Origin: an uncultured Actinomyces sp.
Lineage (GTDB): Bacteria > Actinomycetota > Actinomycetes > Actinomycetales > Actinomycetaceae
Direction of reading: 5' to 3'
DNA: 6,653 nucleotides
Assembly: GCA_938022345.1 (NCBI GenBank)
Contig: CALIEP010000013.1
Coordinates: 1-6,653 of the forward strand
In this document: positions 4,756-6,653 of the stretch, piece after piece
Layout of the letters: each line of letters begins with the position of its first letter
Numbering within the stretch: position 1 is the first letter of the stretch
Notes under the pieces: generated by a model
Seen by the model: the letters and a program-made list of their open reading frames with translations, nothing else
What the model was told of the DNA's origin: nothing
The model's database searches: none
Position numbers and translations under genes: made by a program

Positions 4756-6653
4756 TGGATTCACGCTCTGAGGACCTGCTCGAGATCATTCGTTCCCGAG
4801 GCACACAGGGTCAGTTTGTCGATTACCGCTGCCTTCCTGCGCAAGATGCCCTGACTTCAGCGTGGCCCGAATGGATTCCCACCCCTGTCGTATCTGCGTG
4901 GCGCCAAAGCGGAGTCGATGAACCGTGGCTTCACCAAGTGCAAGCCCTTGAGTCGATCCATTCTGGACACGATGTTGTCATTGCGACCGGCACAGGCTCG
5001 GGCAAGTCTTTGGTCGCCTGGACACCGATTCTTTCTGACTTGGTTCAAGCAGATGACTCAAACAGAATTTCCGATATTCACCGGCGTCCAAGTTGCCTTT
5101 ACCTCTCACCAACCAAAGCACTTGCAGCAGACCAGCTGCATTCACTGAACCGTCTTGTTGACGCCCTCGAACATGGCGCCGCCCTTGCACTTGCCGATGG
5201 AGATACTCCCCGTGAAGCCAAGGAATGGGCTCGCGCAAACGCCGATATCGTCCTGACGAACCCTGACTACCTGCACTACGTCATGCTCCCCCGTCATGAG
5301 CATTGGACTCGTTTTTTGGCATCGCTGCGCTACGTGATTGTTGACGAAATGCATCAGTGGCGAGGAGTCAGCGGTAGCCACATTTCTCTGGTTTTACGCC
5401 GACTTCTAAGAATTGCGCGCCACCTTGGTGCAGACGTCCAGGTCATTATGATGTCCGCGACTTTGGCCGATCCGCATTCTGTTGCTCAGACAATGATTGG
5501 CCGCGAAAACATCGACGCGATCACGGACGATACTTCCGGACGCGGAACTCACCACATCTTTATGTGGGAGGGCCGCGAGGTTCCCCGCGAAGAAGATGTA
5601 TCAATTGATGCCTTCCTTTCTGCTCTTCGCGGCGCCGAGGCCGGCGAAGAGACGGTTCTTGAAGCTCCAACTCAGCGTCTTTCCGCCCAAACAGAGGCTT
5701 CGCTTCTGTGCGCAGAGCTTATTCGCGCCGATGCTCGCCTGTTGACCTTCGTTCGTTCACGCGGTGGTGCCGAGGCCGTTGCCGCCCAGACCCGCGACAA
5801 ACTCCGCGACGCTCCAGAATTAGCATCGACCGTCGCCGCGTATAGGGGAGGTTTCCTTCCCGAAGAACGACGCGCCTTAGAATCTGCACTGCGTTCGGGT
5901 CGATTGCGAGCACTTGCAACGACCTCTGCCTTAGAAATGGGTATCGACATCTCTGGGCTTGATGTCACCATCACAGCTGGATGGCCAGGGACTCGCGCAT
6001 CATTTTGGCAGCAGGTTGGGCGCTCCGGACGTGCTGGAGCAGATGGTATTTCTGTTCTTATTGCTGGCGACAACCCCCTTGATTCTTTCCTTGTTCATCA
6101 CAGCGATGAGATTTTTTTCCCTGTCGAGGCAGCGGTATTAGATCCTCAAAACCCCTGGGTCTTGCGCGATCACCTGTGTGCTGCGGCTGCCGAACTCCCT
6201 CTTCCCGACGACGAGGCAATTGCGGTTTTCGGAAGTGGAGCTCCCGCTCTTTTAGCTGAGATCGGTCAGGACGGGCTATTGGTCCACCGAAGTGGAGGCT
6301 GGCGTTGGAATGTCGGCTCTTCTGATGGCCCATGGGAGAATATCCTGATCCGCGGCAGTGGTGGCGATGTTCAAATTGTCGACGCTCGAAGTGGGAGCAT
6401 CATCGGTTCTGTCCCCCAAGATTCCGCGGATTCGCAGGTGTTTCCGGATGCGATCTACGTGCACCAGGGACGAACTTTCCACGTCCTTTCTCTCGAAGAA
6501 GGACCCACACGTATTGCCTACGTCGAAGAAGTCCGCACACCGCTTAGGACCAGGGCCCAAGATGCGACCTCATTGCGGATTATCAGTGTTGATGAAGAAT
6601 GGGTCAGCCCAGATTCTCTTGTTCACTGGTATCGATGGACTGTTGATGTCACC
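4755..6653 (+). CDS. Superfamily 2 DEAD/DEAH-type helicase of the COG1205 (YprA/MrfA/Hrq1-like) family, N-terminal 633 residues
   Basis: This large ATP-dependent helicase is open through the right edge; all 633 codons are uninterrupted. Motifs appear in order: WLHQVQAL (Q-like, 58-65), ATGTGSGKS Walker A (77-85), SPTKALAADQ Ia (118-127), TNPD (168-171), DEMH Walker B (197-200), SAT III (234-236), TFVRSR IV (331-336), TTSALEMGIDISGLD V (389-403) and QVGRSGRAG VI (420-428). After the core, FFPVEAAVLDPQNPWVL (454-470) and LCAAAAELPLP (474-484) resemble the COG1205 family rather than RecQ or RNA DEAD-box proteins. Known relatives unwind DNA and act in repair of crosslinks and mitomycin-type damage; that role here is inferred. 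The expected Cys-rich C-terminal domain lies beyond the window. The start ATG overlaps the YbjN stop (TGATG) and has no strong ribosome binding site, so it probably depends on coupled translation. Confidence 0.92.
   Translation, partial: MDSRSEDLLEIIRSRGTQGQFVDYRCLPAQDALTSAWPEWIPTPVVSAWRQSGVDEPWLHQVQALESIHSGHDVVIATGTGSGKSLVAWTPILSDLVQADDSNRISDIHRRPSCLYLSPTKALAADQLHSLNRLVDALEHGAALALADGDTPREAKEWARANADIVLTNPDYLHYVMLPRHEHWTRFLASLRYVIVDEMHQWRGVSGSHISLVLRRLLRIARHLGADVQVIMMSATLADPHSVAQTMIGRENIDAITDDTSGRGTHHIFMWEGREVPREEDVSIDAFLSALRGAEAGEETVLEAPTQRLSAQTEASLLCAELIRADARLLTFVRSRGGAEAVAAQTRDKLRDAPELASTVAAYRGGFLPEERRALESALRSGRLRALATTSALEMGIDISGLDVTITAGWPGTRASFWQQVGRSGRAGADGISVLIAGDNPLDSFLVHHSDEIFFPVEAAVLDPQNPWVLRDHLCAAAAELPLPDDEAIAVFGSGAPALLAEIGQDGLLVHRSGGWRWNVGSSDGPWENILIRGSGGDVQIVDARSGSIIGSVPQDSADSQVFPDAIYVHQGRTFHVLSLEEGPTRIAYVEEVRTPLRTRAQDATSLRIISVDEEWVSPDSLVHWYRWTVDVT

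Noticed and set aside
4520..4804. Minus-strand open frames opposite the tail of the second YbjN gene
   Set aside because: They arise from the GC-rich low-complexity coding sequence on the plus strand; their arginine-rich translations resemble no protein.
5672..6560. Several minus-strand and off-frame open frames inside the helicase region
   Set aside because: The plus-strand helicase frame is open throughout, with all SF2 motifs in order, so these are shadows of it.

Overview
The window looks like ordinary chromosome from a facultatively anaerobic actinobacterium of moderate-to-high G+C, plausibly an Actinomycetaceae-type organism. This rests on protein character, GTG starts, purine-rich ribosome binding sites, the form of the NrdR boxes and a YbjN/COG1205-helicase gene set. 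The genus cannot be resolved from the sequence alone. I see no mobile element, CRISPR array, tRNA or rRNA.

Left part, minus strand (1-2004): an anaerobic class III ribonucleotide reductase operon. nrdD is complete and is followed, with a 4-nt ATGA overlap, by the start of nrdG, which runs off the left edge. NrdD makes dNTPs without oxygen using a glycyl radical; NrdG is the radical-SAM enzyme that installs that radical. The leader (2005-2249) carries two near-identical NrdR operators exactly 32 bp apart, plus an upstream TTGTC-N4-GACAA palindrome with the architecture of a Crp/Fnr-family site. The operon therefore appears to be under deoxynucleotide control and possibly oxygen or redox control.

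Middle, minus strand (2250-3374): a multi-pass membrane PAP2-family phosphatase with a long disordered, charged N-terminal tail and non-canonical catalytic motifs. A weak terminator hairpin overlaps its stop codon, and a candidate promoter and a small palindrome lie upstream.

Right part, plus strand (3638-6653): a divergently transcribed, tightly packed three-gene operon. Two different YbjN-domain proteins overlap by ATGA, and the second overlaps by one base (TGATG) the start of a large superfamily 2 helicase of the COG1205 (YprA/MrfA/Hrq1-like) type, which is open to the right edge. The coupling of two YbjN chaperone-fold proteins to a probable DNA-repair helicase is the most interesting lead here, because YbjN function in actinobacteria is poorly defined.
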